In this document: positions 1 to 9,084 of the stretch, one piece after another
How positions within the stretch are numbered: position 1 is the first letter of the stretch
Layout of the letters: each line of letters begins with the position of its first letter
Origin: Thiotrichales bacterium
Lineage (GTDB): Bacteria > Pseudomonadota > Gammaproteobacteria > JAAZVR01
Assembly (NCBI GenBank): GCA_018623305.1
Contig: JAAZVR010000014.1
Coordinates: 1 to 14,431 of the forward strand
Direction of reading: 5' to 3'
DNA: 14,431 bases
Notes under the pieces: generated by a model
The model's input: only the letters and a program-made list of their open reading frames with translations
Told to the model about the DNA's origin: nothing
Databases searched by the model: none
Translations under genes and position numbers: made by a program

Positions 1-267
1 ATCAATGGAACTTCGGCGAGCTTATCGGGCGATGTCCCACCAATCCATCTCGAAACGGTTGCCGAACACACTTATGTTTACGACATGATGTATTCAGCAG
101 AGCCCACTTCATTTTTAAAATGGGCCAGCGTCAATTCAAACCATCTGTTTGACGGATTGGGAATGCTGGTAGAGCAGGCTGCTGAGAGTTTTGAAGTTTG
201 GACAGGATACAAACCTCAAACTCAACCCGTTATTCAAACGCTCCGAAATCAACTTTCCGAAGCTTGA
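1..267 (+). CDS. aroE: Shikimate dehydrogenase, C-terminal part (cut by window edge)
   Basis: The frame is open from base 1 and ends at TGA 265-267, giving 88 visible residues. AroE reduces 3-dehydroshikimate to shikimate with NADPH in the cytoplasm, the fourth step of the aromatic amino acid (chorismate) pathway. The visible part begins INGTSASLSGDVPPI, the NADP-domain segment that in E. coli AroE reads like LINATSSGISGD. It continues through the YDMMY strand to DGLGMLVEQAA, the family's substrate-side helix with its conserved Gln, and ends with the usual helix (PVIQTLRNQL). The N-terminal substrate domain and the dinucleotide-binding glycine loop lie outside the window. Its last 19 bases overlap the end of the convergent yrdA. 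A likely terminator sits at 309-351, inside yrdA. The family call is confident; only the C-terminal third is seen. Confidence 0.93.
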   Translation: MNGTSASLSGDVPPIHLETVAEHTYVYDMMYSAEPTSFLKWASVNSNHLFDGLGMLVEQAAESFEVWTGYKPQTQPVIQTLRNQLSEA

Positions 268-782
268 TGATTTTTAGCTAACTTGTAATAGTGCTCAGCT
301 GAGTATTTAAAAAAGGCCTTCTCCTTATCACTTAAGGGGCGGGCTTTTTTTACGGGCGAACCGACCCATAAATAACCACTCTCCAAATGCTTACCAGGTG
401 GCACCAAAGCATTGGCACCGATCAAAGTATGCTTTTCAATGACAGCGCCATCCAAAACCGTCGCACCCATCCCAACCAAACACTCATCTTCAATCGTGCA
501 ACCATGCAGAATGGCGTTATGACCTATAGTGACATAATCGCCGACTTTCGTTGGCGAACCTTCACCTGTCATTTCACTCGCGTGCGTTGCATGAACAACT
601 GCGCCATCCTGAATATTCGAATAGCACCCAACCTCAAGTGTATTAACATCGCCTCGCATCACAGCCATCGGCCATACGTTCGCACCTTCTTTCAATATCG
701 ACTGACCCGATACATGCGCTTGTTTTGAGACCCATGCATCTTCGTGAATATTGGGTTTGAATTCTAGGTAATCGTAAATCAT
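249..782 (-). CDS. yrdA: Gamma-class carbonic anhydrase-like hexapeptide-repeat protein (YrdA family)
   Basis: The 177-residue protein aligns along its length with E. coli YrdA, a left-handed beta-helix protein of the gamma-carbonic anhydrase/PaaY family that forms trimers with metal sites between subunits. Hexapeptide repeats run from about residue 12 to 140, including WPMAVMRGDV, SNIQDGAVVHATH, VGDYVTIGHNAILHGCTI and VGMGATVLDGAVI. Metal-ligand histidines are present in family spacing: H64 (or H67), H88 and H93. The C-terminal helix has the family signature ESGYLWVGSPVKKARPL. ATG 780-782 overlaps the mnmC stop as ATGA, and AAGGA lies 7-8 bases upstream, so it is probably translated with mnmC. 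Whether it has real carbonic anhydrase activity is unknown; many YrdA-like proteins show little. A parS-like site lies just upstream at 797-812. Confidence 0.9.
   Translation of the reverse strand: MIYDYLEFKPNIHEDAWVSKQAHVSGQSILKEGANVWPMAVMRGDVNTLEVGCYSNIQDGAVVHATHASEMTGEGSPTKVGDYVTIGHNAILHGCTIEDECLVGMGATVLDGAVIEKHTLIGANALVPPGKHLESGYLWVGSPVKKARPLSDKEKAFFKYSAEHYYKLAKNHQASES
309..351 (+). terminator. Probable intrinsic terminator of aroE, inside the yrdA coding sequence
   Basis: In plus-strand RNA, A309-C318 pairs with G342-U351 as a 10-bp stem that includes one G-U pair. A second stem, C321-U326 with A334-G339, pairs above a 2x2 internal loop and closes a 7-base loop; it also has one G-U pair. 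The hairpin ends in a run of seven T (345-351), and the opposing A-run makes an A-tail/U-tail terminator. It starts 41 bases after the aroE stop. In minus-strand RNA the two wobble pairs become A-C or C-A mismatches, so the fold is weaker for transcripts reading through yrdA. The structure was worked out by hand and no free energy was computed. Confidence 0.55.
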
Positions 783-2647
783 TTATCTTCCTTTAATGTT
801 TCACGTGAAACTTGGTTTTTTTGAATTTGTCGAACAAAAAATCTCATCGGATGAATGGATTTTAACAAACGATTTGAAACGGGTGCTGGAGCGCCTGCTA
901 TATGATGCAAAAGAACATCCGCCGATAGGCTTGCGTAATTCAGCCCGTGCGAACCGAGCCCGCCAATCATAAAAACTTCTGGCAATAAGTCCGAATCATG
1001 CAGTGATGTATTCTTACCGCCCCTAAGCGCAGATGCGTATTTATCCCAAAAATCAGGCTTACTGTATATAGGTCCAACAATAGGCAAATGGTCAGGCGTT
1101 GTTGCTCGCCAAGAAACTCGCCCACCTTGAATATCATCCATTGTTTTCGATTGATTTAAGGCCTTATTGAACTCTGAAAGATTATGTTCGTGATCACCTT
1201 CTCTTAATTCGAGTTCAAAATCGTTATGATCAAATGTCGCACCAATTAGCGTCAAATCTTCTGCATAAATCGCATAACCTCCATACGAATAAGCCGCTTT
1301 CGTTTTTTTGGAGTCTGGCTTTAGATAGCTAATCTGTCCGCGTACTGGACGAATTTCAGGAATAAATTTCTTTACATCACAGCCTGTCGCCAAGACCACC
1401 GCATCAAAATCAGATGAGTCATAATCATCAAAATCCGTATTACTGACAACTTGAACATTCGGATGAGCCAACAGGTTCTGAACATATTTCTTCGGCTCAA
1501 TAACCATTCCGATTGCGCTGTTTAGGCCACTTTCATTTTCCGAAATATAAGCCCCATCAAACGACCTTCTCGACAAAAACTCATCCGCCTTATCCTTATC
1601 CAAATTTTTGCTCCACAATGACATGACGCCATTAAGACAAACACTATCTTGCTTTTCTTTTTGATTAAGACCATGCAAAAATCCCGATTCACCAAACTCA
1701 TAAAGCGGCGTATCCACACCCAACTTCACAGGTGGCCTTGAAAGACCTAATGGATTGCCAGATGCTTTGCTAGCGATTTCATTCTCTTTTTCGACCACCG
1801 TAACGCTACAACCATAATGTGCAAATGCTGATGCCGCATTTGCACCCGCTAACCCTGAGCCTACGATCAATATGTTTTTTACATTCTGTGATGCGTTACG
1901 ATGAAACCATTCAGGTTTCACGTGAAACACATCACTGGCCAATGTGCCGACCAACATATCTCTTTTACGACCAAAGCCCTTCGTTTTCTGAACATCAAAT
2001 CCCGCATCTTTTAGGCCTCGCTTGACAATACCCGCTGCTGTAAATGTTGCAAAAGTTGATTTATAACATGAGTGATTCGCCATGCCCTTGAACAATTCAG
2101 AGCTCCACATATCAGGGTTTTTTGAAGGAGCAAAGCCATCTAAATACCACGCATCAACTGTGTAACTTGTATTCAAAAACGTGTCTTGCACATCTCCAAT
2201 ATGCAACGTCAAATAAACGCGAGGCGCTATTTTTATTCGATGCACACCTGAATAAAGATGATTCCACACCTCAACCAAGCGCTGACTGTATTGCTCAAGC
2301 TCAGGAAAACATTTGAGCGCTTGGGTAAGATCATCTTTCTTCAATGGATATTTTTCAACCGAAACGAATTCCAAAATCCCAAGACATTCAGATTGCTCAA
2401 ATAATCGCCATGTAGCTAAAAAATTAAGGCCTGTACCAAATCCTGTTTCTGCAATCACAAAAGGCTCATATTCGTTTAATTCAGAAAACCGTTGCGGAAT
2501 ATTATTGGCCTCAATAAAGACATATTGGGTTTCAGCAAGCCCATCATCCACCGAGAAATAAACATCATCATATTGCGAAGAAACGGGAACCTTACCTTCT
2601 CGCCATTCAATATTATTTTCATTAACATTCATCGGTGCTTTTGCCAT
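779..2647 (-). CDS. mnmC: Bifunctional tRNA mnm5s2U34 biosynthesis enzyme MnmC
   Basis: The 622-residue protein (E. coli MnmC is 668) finishes the wobble-uridine modification begun by MnmE-MnmG. The FAD domain removes the carboxymethyl group of cmnm5(s2)U34 to give nm5(s2)U, and the SAM domain methylates this to mnm5(s2)U. The N-terminal methyltransferase (about 10-240) has the SAM loop [14 protein letters not shown] (67-80), the acidic motif [17 protein letters not shown] (165-181) and [10 protein letters not shown]. The C-terminal oxidoreductase (about 258-600) has a Rossmann GSGLAG (263-268) with E286 at the ribose position, [21 protein letters not shown] and [11 protein letters not shown]. 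The first Met is used because DDVYFS and the preceding strand align with E. coli; Met6 is the alternative start and has no better ribosome site. It is first in a two-gene unit with yrdA and divergent from ubiD. Two parS-like palindromes lie inside it, one in the interdomain linker and one in the last dozen codons. Confidence 0.95.
   Translation of the reverse strand: MAKAPMNVNENNIEWREGKVPVSSQYDDVYFSVDDGLAETQYVFIEANNIPQRFSELNEYEPFVIAETGFGTGLNFLATWRLFEQSECLGILEFVSVEKYPLKKDDLTQALKCFPELEQYSQRLVEVWNHLYSGVHRIKIAPRVYLTLHIGDVQDTFLNTSYTVDAWYLDGFAPSKNPDMWSSELFKGMANHSCYKSTFATFTAAGIVKRGLKDAGFDVQKTKGFGRKRDMLVGTLASDVFHVKPEWFHRNASQNVKNILIVGSGLAGANAASAFAHYGCSVTVVEKENEIASKASGNPLGLSRPPVKLGVDTPLYEFGESGFLHGLNQKEKQDSVCLNGVMSLWSKNLDKDKADEFLSRRSFDGAYISENESGLNSAIGMVIEPKKYVQNLLAHPNVQVVSNTDFDDYDSSDFDAVVLATGCDVKKFIPEIRPVRGQISYLKPDSKKTKAAYSYGGYAIYAEDLTLIGATFDHNDFELELREGDHEHNLSEFNKALNQSKTMDDIQGGRVSWRATTPDHLPIVGPIYSKPDFWDKYASALRGGKNTSLHDSDLLPEVFMIGGLGSHGLNYASLSADVLLHHIAGAPAPVSNRLLKSIHPMRFFVRQIQKNQVSRETLKEDK
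797..812. promoter_or_regulatory. parS: parS-like centromere site 1 (in the mnmC 3' end)
   Basis: The sequence TGTTTCACGTGAAACT contains the perfect 14-bp palindrome GTTTCACGTGAAAC (798-811), which matches the widely conserved chromosomal parS core bound by ParB. It falls in the last codons of mnmC, read there as V-S-R-E-T, and ends about 15 bases before the yrdA start codon. parB itself is at the right end of the window. Confidence 0.85.
1914..1929. promoter_or_regulatory. parS: parS-like centromere site 2 (mid mnmC)
   Basis: GGTTTCACGTGAAACA carries the same perfect 14-bp palindrome (1915-1928) as site 1. Here it is read by mnmC as F-H-V-K-P (residues 241-245), the linker between the methyltransferase and FAD domains. 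The codon register differs from site 1, so a shared peptide motif cannot explain the repeat. Confidence 0.85.
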
Positions 2648-2672
2648 AATCTCATTATCAAAAATTAGAGTT

Positions 2673-2678
2673 ATTATA
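2673..2678 (-). promoter_or_regulatory. Possible -10 box for mnmC-yrdA in the divergent gap
   Basis: The only space between the divergent mnmC and ubiD starts is 2648-2681. It holds a perfect TATAAT on the minus strand (plus-strand ATTATA), 25 bases upstream of the mnmC ATG. No convincing -35 hexamer is seen at 16-18 bp spacing; it would lie inside ubiD. No clear promoter for ubiD was found in the same gap. Confidence 0.3.
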
Positions 2679-2681
2679 AAT

Positions 2682-4166
2682 ATGACAAGCTACAAAGATT
2701 TGCGCGATTTTATTTCAATGCTCGAAGAGCAAGGTGAATTGGTTCGAATTCATCAAGAAATTGATCCGTATCTAGAGATGACCGAGATTGCTGACCGCAC
2801 CCTCAAGGCGCAAGGCCCTGCGCTTTTATTTGAAAATCCCAAAGGGTCTAGCATTCCTGTTCTAGCTAATTTATTCGGCACACCTAAACGCGTTGCCCTT
2901 GGAATGGGTGCCGAATCAACCGATTCTTTACGTGAAATTGGCGAATTGCTGGCATTCCTAAAAGAACCCAAACCACCTGAAAGCATTAAAGATGCGTTTC
3001 AATTATTACCTAAATATCGCAACGTACTTAATATGGGGCCTAAGCGAGTTAAGAAAGCCCCTTGCCAAGAAATCACTTTGGAAGGCGATGACGTTGATTT
3101 ATCTCAAATCCCTATTCAAACCTGCTGGCCAGGTGATGCAGCCCCATTGATCACTTGGGGCTTGGTTATTACCAAAGGCCCTCACCAAAAACGTCAAAAC
3201 TTAGGCATTTATCGCCAGCAAGTTATTGGCAAGAACAAATTGATTATGCGCTGGTTGAGCCACCGAGGTGGCGCACTTGATTACAAAGAGTTCCAACGTG
3301 TTAATCCAGGCCAACGCTTTCCTATCTCAGTTGCTTTAGGCGCAGATCCTGCGACAGTACTCGGAGCTGTAACACCCGTGCCTGACGCTCTCTCTGAATA
3401 CGCCTTTGCTGGTTTACTTCGTGGCGAAAAAACCCGTCTAACAAAATCAATCGGAAATGATTTAGATATTCCAGCATCTGCGGAATTTATTCTAGAAGGC
3501 TATCTCGATGGTGAAACAGCGCCCGAAGGCCCTTATGGTGATCACACAGGTTATTACAATGAGGTGGATGAATTCCCCGTGTTTCACGTGGAACGTATTA
3601 CCCATCGAAAAGATCCCATCTATCATTCAACCTACACTGGACGCCCACCCGATGAACCAGCGATTTTAGGCGTAGCCTTGAATGAAGTTTTTGTTCCGCT
3701 GATTCAAAAGCAATATCCAGAGATTGTCGATTTCTATTTACCTCCCGAGGGCTGCTCTTATCGCATGGCCATTGTCAGCATCAAGAAACGTTACCCTGGA
3801 CACGCTAAACGAGTGATGATGGGAGTATGGTCATTCCTACGTCAATTCATGTATACCAAGTTCGTCATCATTGTTGATGACGATATTGACACACGTAATT
3901 GGGACGATGTTATTTGGGCCATTACAACCCGCATGGATCCAACACGCGATACGACTTTGGTCGACAACACTCCAATTGATTATTTAGATTTCGCATCACC
4001 TATTTCAGGCCTGGGCTCAAAAATGGGATTGGACGCAACCAACAAATTGCCGGGAGAAACAGATCGAGAATGGGGTGAAGTCATCGTTATGGATGAGCAG
4101 GTTAAATCGCGTGTTGATACAATATGGAACGATTTAAATATTTTTGGACAAAAGAATGAAAGCTAA
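2682..4166 (+). CDS. ubiD: 3-octaprenyl-4-hydroxybenzoate carboxy-lyase UbiD
   Basis: The 494-residue protein is nearly collinear with E. coli UbiD (497). UbiD decarboxylates 3-polyprenyl-4-hydroxybenzoate in ubiquinone synthesis, using prenylated FMN made by UbiX, which is not in this window. Hallmarks visible are LRDF near the start, ALLFENPKG (47-55), the cofactor-binding GIYRQQ (175-180), [11 protein letters not shown] (191-201), ASAEFILEG (265-273), [13 protein letters not shown] (280-292) with conserved acidic residues, [12 protein letters not shown] and [13 protein letters not shown]. The start is the only reasonable one upstream of the conserved YKDLRDF; its ribosome site is weak (TAGAG about 10 bases upstream). 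The end overlaps fre by 11 bases, the same ubiD-fre order as in E. coli. A third parS-like site lies inside at codons for F-H-V-E-R (301-305), where E. coli has a different sequence. Confidence 0.97.
   Translation: MTSYKDLRDFISMLEEQGELVRIHQEIDPYLEMTEIADRTLKAQGPALLFENPKGSSIPVLANLFGTPKRVALGMGAESTDSLREIGELLAFLKEPKPPESIKDAFQLLPKYRNVLNMGPKRVKKAPCQEITLEGDDVDLSQIPIQTCWPGDAAPLITWGLVITKGPHQKRQNLGIYRQQVIGKNKLIMRWLSHRGGALDYKEFQRVNPGQRFPISVALGADPATVLGAVTPVPDALSEYAFAGLLRGEKTRLTKSIGNDLDIPASAEFILEGYLDGETAPEGPYGDHTGYYNEVDEFPVFHVERITHRKDPIYHSTYTGRPPDEPAILGVALNEVFVPLIQKQYPEIVDFYLPPEGCSYRMAIVSIKKRYPGHAKRVMMGVWSFLRQFMYTKFVIIVDDDIDTRNWDDVIWAITTRMDPTRDTTLVDNTPIDYLDFASPISGLGSKMGLDATNKLPGETDREWGEVIVMDEQVKSRVDTIWNDLNIFGQKNES
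3580..3595. promoter_or_regulatory. parS: parS-like centromere site 3 (inside ubiD)
   Basis: TGTTTCACGTGGAACG differs from the perfect 14-bp palindrome of sites 1 and 2 by a single base in the right arm (GTTTCACGTGGAAC). A G at this position is common in known parS variants. It is read by ubiD as V-F-H-V-E-R. It lies 1.67 kb from site 2 and 2.8 kb from site 1. Confidence 0.75.
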
Positions 4167-4839
4167 GGTTTTATCGCGTACAGACATTAATTCAGATTTG
4201 ATCAAGGTCAGATTGTTGCCTGAAAAAGAATGGTCATTTCAAGGGGGTCAATACTTGATGCTAGGCCCAAATAAAGATTGTGATTTAAAGCCTTTTTCAA
4301 TTGCGAGCGGTCCAGAAACATTACCTGAGATTGAATTGCACATTCGCAACACACACGGATCAACTTGGATTGAGGAATTATTTAAAGCACTTAAACCCGA
4401 ATCAGATGTAGAAATTGATGGGCCTTTTGATCACCTTAACAATCGACTTCCTCAAATAGAAAAGCACGTCATTCTTTTGGCTGGAGGAACAGGCTATGCA
4501 CCCATGAAATCGATGCTCGGAGAATTACTCTCTAATGATCAATATGATTCAGTATCTCTTTATTGGGGCGCTCAATCAGCCGATGAGTTATACGAACACG
4601 ATGAATTAACAGCATTAGTTCAGACAGAAGGCAAACTTCATTATTGTGGCTGCGTTTCGGGTGATACTGAAAGCACACATTGGGAAGGCTTCACAGGTTA
4701 TATCCACGAGCGCGTGTTAATGGATTTTGAGGATATGTCTGAAATAGAAATCTTGGCTTGCGGACCTAAAGCAATGACAGAAGCTGCACTCTCATCATTT
4801 ACTGAGCAAGGATTAAACCCTGAGTTATTTATCTCATAA
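4156..4839 (+). CDS. fre: NAD(P)H-flavin reductase (Fre/LuxG type, ferredoxin-reductase fold)
   Basis: The 227-residue protein resembles E. coli Fre (233), a soluble enzyme that reduces free FMN, FAD or riboflavin with NAD(P)H. The flavin barrel covers about 1-100, with GGQYLML (30-36) and KPFSIAS (45-51). The nucleotide domain has [14 protein letters not shown] (107-120), [12 protein letters not shown] and the C-terminal ACGPKAM (201-207). The start is ATG 4156, which has GGA 7 bases upstream. An in-frame TTG at 4144 would add four residues but lacks a ribosome site. It overlaps the ubiD end by 11 bases, so the two are probably co-translated. A natural inference is that it supplies reduced FMN to UbiX for the prenyl-FMN cofactor of UbiD. 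The usual Arg of the RPFS/RPYS flavin motif is Lys (K45). An exact substrate cannot be read from sequence. Confidence 0.88.
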   Translation: MKAKVLSRTDINSDLIKVRLLPEKEWSFQGGQYLMLGPNKDCDLKPFSIASGPETLPEIELHIRNTHGSTWIEELFKALKPESDVEIDGPFDHLNNRLPQIEKHVILLAGGTGYAPMKSMLGELLSNDQYDSVSLYWGAQSADELYEHDELTALVQTEGKLHYCGCVSGDTESTHWEGFTGYIHERVLMDFEDMSEIEILACGPKAMTEAALSSFTEQGLNPELFIS

Positions 4840-4846
4840 CCCAGTT

Positions 4847-4868
4847 AGAGGCACATAAGAGTGCCTCT
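4847..4868. terminator. Hairpin between convergent fre and glmU, possible weak terminator
   Basis: AGAGGCAC (4847-4854) and GTGCCTCT (4861-4868) form a perfect 8-bp stem with a 6-base loop, centred in the 37-bp gap between the stop codons. On the plus strand a TTTTT run comes 12 bases after the stem. On the minus strand no T-run follows. It may end transcription of one or both genes or stabilise their 3' ends. Confidence 0.45.
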
Positions 4869-4876
4869 TACTGAGC

Positions 4877-6235
4877 TCACTTTTTGTTAGGTTTTGTCCA
4901 ATTTTTGATCGTTAACTGTTTAGATCGAGATAATGTCAAAAGCTCCTCAGGAGCATCTTTAGTAATTGTTGAACCCGCTCCTATCGTTGCTCCCGAACCG
5001 ATCTCAACTGGCGCAACCAATTGACTGTCTGAACCAACAAACACATTATTGCCGATAATCGTTTGATGTTTATTAACACCATCATAATTACAGGTTATTG
5101 TCCCAGCTCCAATATTCACATCGGAACCCATTTGCGTATCACCGATATAACTTAAGTGATTCACTTTTGAACCCGCACCAACGACCGCTTTTTTGGTTTC
5201 CACAAAATTACCAATTTTTGAATTGTCACCCAGTTCTGTTCCTGGACGCAAACGCGCATAAGGCCCCACAGAAACAGCATTACCCATAACAGTTGAATCA
5301 ATATGGGAGTAGGCCTCAATCACACAATCATCGCCAATCACACAGTCTTTTAACACACAATTAGGCCCAACCTTAACACGACTGCCCAATTTCACAGCAC
5401 CTTCAAAGACAACATTAACATCGATCTCAACATCATTTCCAACGCTCACCTTACCTCGAATATCTACTCTGGAAGGGTCCAATAGAGTTACTCCATGGAT
5501 CATCAATTCTTTTGCTTTTCGCTGTTGATAAATACGTTCCAATTCCGCCAACTGAGATTTATCATTTACACCTGCGACATCCCATTCGCAATCAGCTTGA
5601 ACCGATAAAACTTCATAATTATCTTCACAAGCCATCGCCACGATATCGGTCAAGTACAACTCACCTTGAGCGTTATTCGAATCTAATTGAGAAAGCCATT
5701 TTTTAAGCTCCTTACCACGCACTGACATAATGCCTGTATTGACTTCCTTAATTTGATGTTGGGCATCTGTCGCATCTTTATGCTCCACGATGGCCTTAAT
5801 CTGCCCATCTTCTCTGACAATTCTTCCATAGCCAGTTGGATTCTCTAAAGTGACGGTTAACAGTGCAATAGATGATTTATCTGCAAGCGCCTGTAATCGC
5901 TCAAGCGTTGAGTTTTTAACTAAGGGCACATCACCATATAGAATCGTGACAATATCATCATCTGCAAGCTCTGCCGATGTCATCTGTACAGCATGCCCCG
6001 TGCCTTTTTGCTCTGTTTGGCATATCCATTGAATAGACTGATTTGAAAAGGCGGCTTTAACCTGATCACCACCATGGCCATAGACAACAATCGGTGCCTT
6101 ATCAGATAGCTCGCTCAATCCATTTAATACATGCGCCAATAGTGGCTTTTTAGCTAAAGGCTGTAATACTTTAGGCAATTGACTTTTCATTCTTGAACCT
6201 TTACCAGCAGCCAAAATAACAAAACGTGCGTTCAT
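4877..6235 (-). CDS. glmU: Bifunctional GlmU: glucosamine-1-P acetyltransferase / UDP-GlcNAc pyrophosphorylase
   Basis: The 452-residue protein (E. coli 456) makes UDP-N-acetylglucosamine for peptidoglycan and lipopolysaccharide. It acetylates glucosamine-1-phosphate and then joins the product to UMP from UTP. The N-terminal pyrophosphorylase domain (about 1-225) has LAAGKGSRMKSQLPKVLQ (8-25), QKGTGHAVQ (76-84), YGDVPL (100-105, with the metal-binding Asp at 102) and EVNTGIM. A linker helix (about 226-248) leads to a left-handed beta-helix (about 250-435). This carries ARLRPGTELGD, NFVETKKA, NHLSYIGD with the catalytic-base His at 360, and TCNYDG (381-386). ATG 6235 has an AGGAGAGG ribosome site. 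It follows atpC as in E. coli but is separated from it by a strong terminator. No convincing promoter of its own was found in 6236-6289. Confidence 0.97.
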   Translation of the reverse strand: MNARFVILAAGKGSRMKSQLPKVLQPLAKKPLLAHVLNGLSELSDKAPIVVYGHGGDQVKAAFSNQSIQWICQTEQKGTGHAVQMTSAELADDDIVTILYGDVPLVKNSTLERLQALADKSSIALLTVTLENPTGYGRIVREDGQIKAIVEHKDATDAQHQIKEVNTGIMSVRGKELKKWLSQLDSNNAQGELYLTDIVAMACEDNYEVLSVQADCEWDVAGVNDKSQLAELERIYQQRKAKELMIHGVTLLDPSRVDIRGKVSVGNDVEIDVNVVFEGAVKLGSRVKVGPNCVLKDCVIGDDCVIEAYSHIDSTVMGNAVSVGPYARLRPGTELGDNSKIGNFVETKKAVVGAGSKVNHLSYIGDTQMGSDVNIGAGTITCNYDGVNKHQTIIGNNVFVGSDSQLVAPVEIGSGATIGAGSTITKDAPEELLTLSRSKQLTIKNWTKPNKK

Positions 6236-6289
6236 GTCCTCTCCTGAAAAAATTAGGGATACAGTTAATTATTAATGTAAATGATAAAC

Positions 6290-6318
6290 AAAAAAAGGCG
6301 CACCGAAGTACGCCTTTT
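6290..6318 (-). terminator. Intrinsic terminator of the atp operon (UUCG loop)
   Basis: In minus-strand RNA the order is AAAA, GGCGUAC, UUCG, GUGCGCC, then a run of seven U. The 7-bp stem has one G-U pair, is closed by the very stable C(UUCG)G tetraloop, and is extended by flanking A-U pairs. The G-U pair would be a C-A mismatch in the plus direction, so it is built for minus-strand transcripts leaving atpC. It begins 19 bases after the atpC stop. Confidence 0.93.
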
Positions 6319-6337
6319 CAATCTCGAGGTTTAAATC

Positions 6338-6775
6338 TTAACGACCTAAACCCTGGTGAGACAATTTGTCACGCAGTTTTGAAATCATTGCTAATTGAGC
6401 AATTGATTCTGCCATTTGGATTTGTGCTTTCGCAATATCCAAATCTGTACTTGCGTTTTCCATCGCTTCTTGAGCACGCTGTTTAGCTTCTTCAGCTGCA
6501 GCTTCGTCCAAATCTTTTGCACGAATCGCTGTGTCTGCCAAAACAGTAACACCTGAAGGTTGAACTTCAAGAATACCGCCCGAAACGAAAATATGTTGGT
6601 CTTCACCATCCATCTCTACCAAAACTTCACCCGGCTTCAATTTAGAAAGCATAGGTGCGTGACGAGGCAAAATACCTACGTCACCCATTTCAGCTGGAGC
6701 AAATACGCGGTTAGCAGAACCTGAAAAGATTTCGCCTTCAGCGCTTACGACATCTACTTTAATCGTCATTGCCAT
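6338..6775 (-). CDS. atpC: ATP synthase F1 subunit epsilon
   Basis: The 145-residue protein (E. coli 139) is the epsilon subunit of the central stalk, coupling rotation to the c-ring and inhibiting hydrolysis through its C-terminal helices. The N-terminal beta-sandwich (about 1-88) has [29 protein letters not shown] and [10 protein letters not shown] followed by [16 protein letters not shown]. The C-terminal helical hairpin (about 90-138) is Ala/Glu/Lys-rich. ATG 6775 is preceded by a full TAAGGAG ribosome site 8 bases upstream. That site overlaps the atpD stop codon, and the gap to atpD is 12 bases. The second Met (residue 3) is too far from the site to be the main start. It is the last gene of the operon. 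Confidence 0.97.
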   Translation of the reverse strand: MAMTIKVDVVSAEGEIFSGSANRVFAPAEMGDVGILPRHAPMLSKLKPGEVLVEMDGEDQHIFVSGGILEVQPSGVTVLADTAIRAKDLDEAAAEEAKQRAQEAMENASTDLDIAKAQIQMAESIAQLAMISKLRDKLSHQGLGR

Positions 6776-6787
6776 AATCGTGACTCC

Positions 6788-8179
<1,392 letters not shown>

Positions 8180-8201
8180 CTAGTTAAACCTTTTTGATAC
8201 C

Positions 8202-9065
8202 TTAACTTACTGCCGCAGCGCCGGCTACGATCTCAGACAATTCCTGAGTGATCGCTGCTTGACGAGCTTTGTTGTAAGCCAATTGAAGTTCTTTAATAAC
8301 TGTACCTGCGTTGTCAGATGCGTTTTTCATCGCCATCATTCGCGCTGCTTGCTCACAAGCCACGTTTTCAACAACACCCTGGAATACTTGACCCTCGATA
8401 TAACGAGTCATCAATTCATCCAATACATCTTTCGCTTCTGGCTCATAGATGTAATCCCAATGATGTTTTAGAGATTCATCTTCTGAAGCCACAGTTGGGA
8501 TCAATTGAGCCACTGTTGGTTTCTGCGCAATTGCAGAAGCAAACTCATTTGAAGCCAAACTTAAGCGGTCAATTTTTCCGTCTTCAAAGGCATCTAGCAT
8601 TACCTTCACAGCACCAATCAAATCAGTAATGTGAGGTTTATCACCTAAATCTGCGACCGAAGCGACAACATTGCCACCTACACCTTTAAAGAAGCTTGCT
8701 GCTTTAGAACCAATTAAACACAAATCAACTTCGATTCCGTTCGATTGATCTTCTTTAATCGCTTTCAATACTTCTTTAAATACGTTTACGTTCAAACCGC
8801 CACATAGGCCACGGTCAGACGAAACAACAATATACCCAGCGCGTTTTACATCGCGCTCCTGAGTAAAGCTATGCTTATACTCAGGATGAGCATTCGACAA
8901 GTGAGAGATCACTTGACGAAGTTTGTCGGCATAAGGGCGAGTGGACTGCATGCGTTCTTGCGCTCGGCGCATTTTAGACGCTGCAACCATTTCCATCGCT
9001 TTGGTGATTTTCTGCGTATTTTTAACGCTTCCAATCTTGCTGCGAATTTCCTTTCCACTAGCCAT
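8202..9065 (-). CDS. atpG: ATP synthase F1 subunit gamma (rotor shaft)
   Basis: The 287-residue protein has the same length as E. coli gamma. It forms the rotating central shaft. The two coiled-coil ends are highly conserved: [20 protein letters not shown] and [13 protein letters not shown] at the N-terminus, and [15 protein letters not shown] with [20 protein letters not shown] at the C-terminus. Between them is the Rossmann-like globular domain with [16 protein letters not shown] and [13 protein letters not shown] 9065 follows AAGGGG by about 8 bases. The gap to atpA is 19 bases. Confidence 0.98.
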   Translation of the reverse strand: MASGKEIRSKIGSVKNTQKITKAMEMVAASKMRRAQERMQSTRPYADKLRQVISHLSNAHPEYKHSFTQERDVKRAGYIVVSSDRGLCGGLNVNVFKEVLKAIKEDQSNGIEVDLCLIGSKAASFFKGVGGNVVASVADLGDKPHITDLIGAVKVMLDAFEDGKIDRLSLASNEFASAIAQKPTVAQLIPTVASEDESLKHHWDYIYEPEAKDVLDELMTRYIEGQVFQGVVENVACEQAARMMAMKNASDNAGTVIKELQLAYNKARQAAITQELSEIVAGAAAVS

Positions 9066-9084
9066 GTTTAAGCCCCTTTAACTC

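Noticed and set aside
294..303. Perfect 10-bp palindrome CTCAGCTGAG near the yrdA 3' end
   Set aside because: It is too short and has no loop or second copy; expected by chance and explained by coding.
387..728. Open frame of 113 codons antisense to yrdA
   Set aside because: It lies wholly opposite a well-supported gene, has no ribosome site or recognisable domain, and its composition is that of a shadow frame.
1710..1718. DnaA-box-like GTATCCACA in mnmC
   Set aside because: It is a single site with one mismatch, inside a gene, with no cluster or AT-rich unwinding region, so it is no evidence for an origin.
4144..4155. TTG start giving four extra residues on the flavin reductase
   Set aside because: ATG 4156 has a GGA ribosome element at proper spacing and aligns with the family N-terminus; TTG has none.
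8318..8629. Open frame of 103 codons antisense to atpG
   Set aside because: It overlaps another antisense frame and conserved gamma-subunit sequence; no protein family is apparent.
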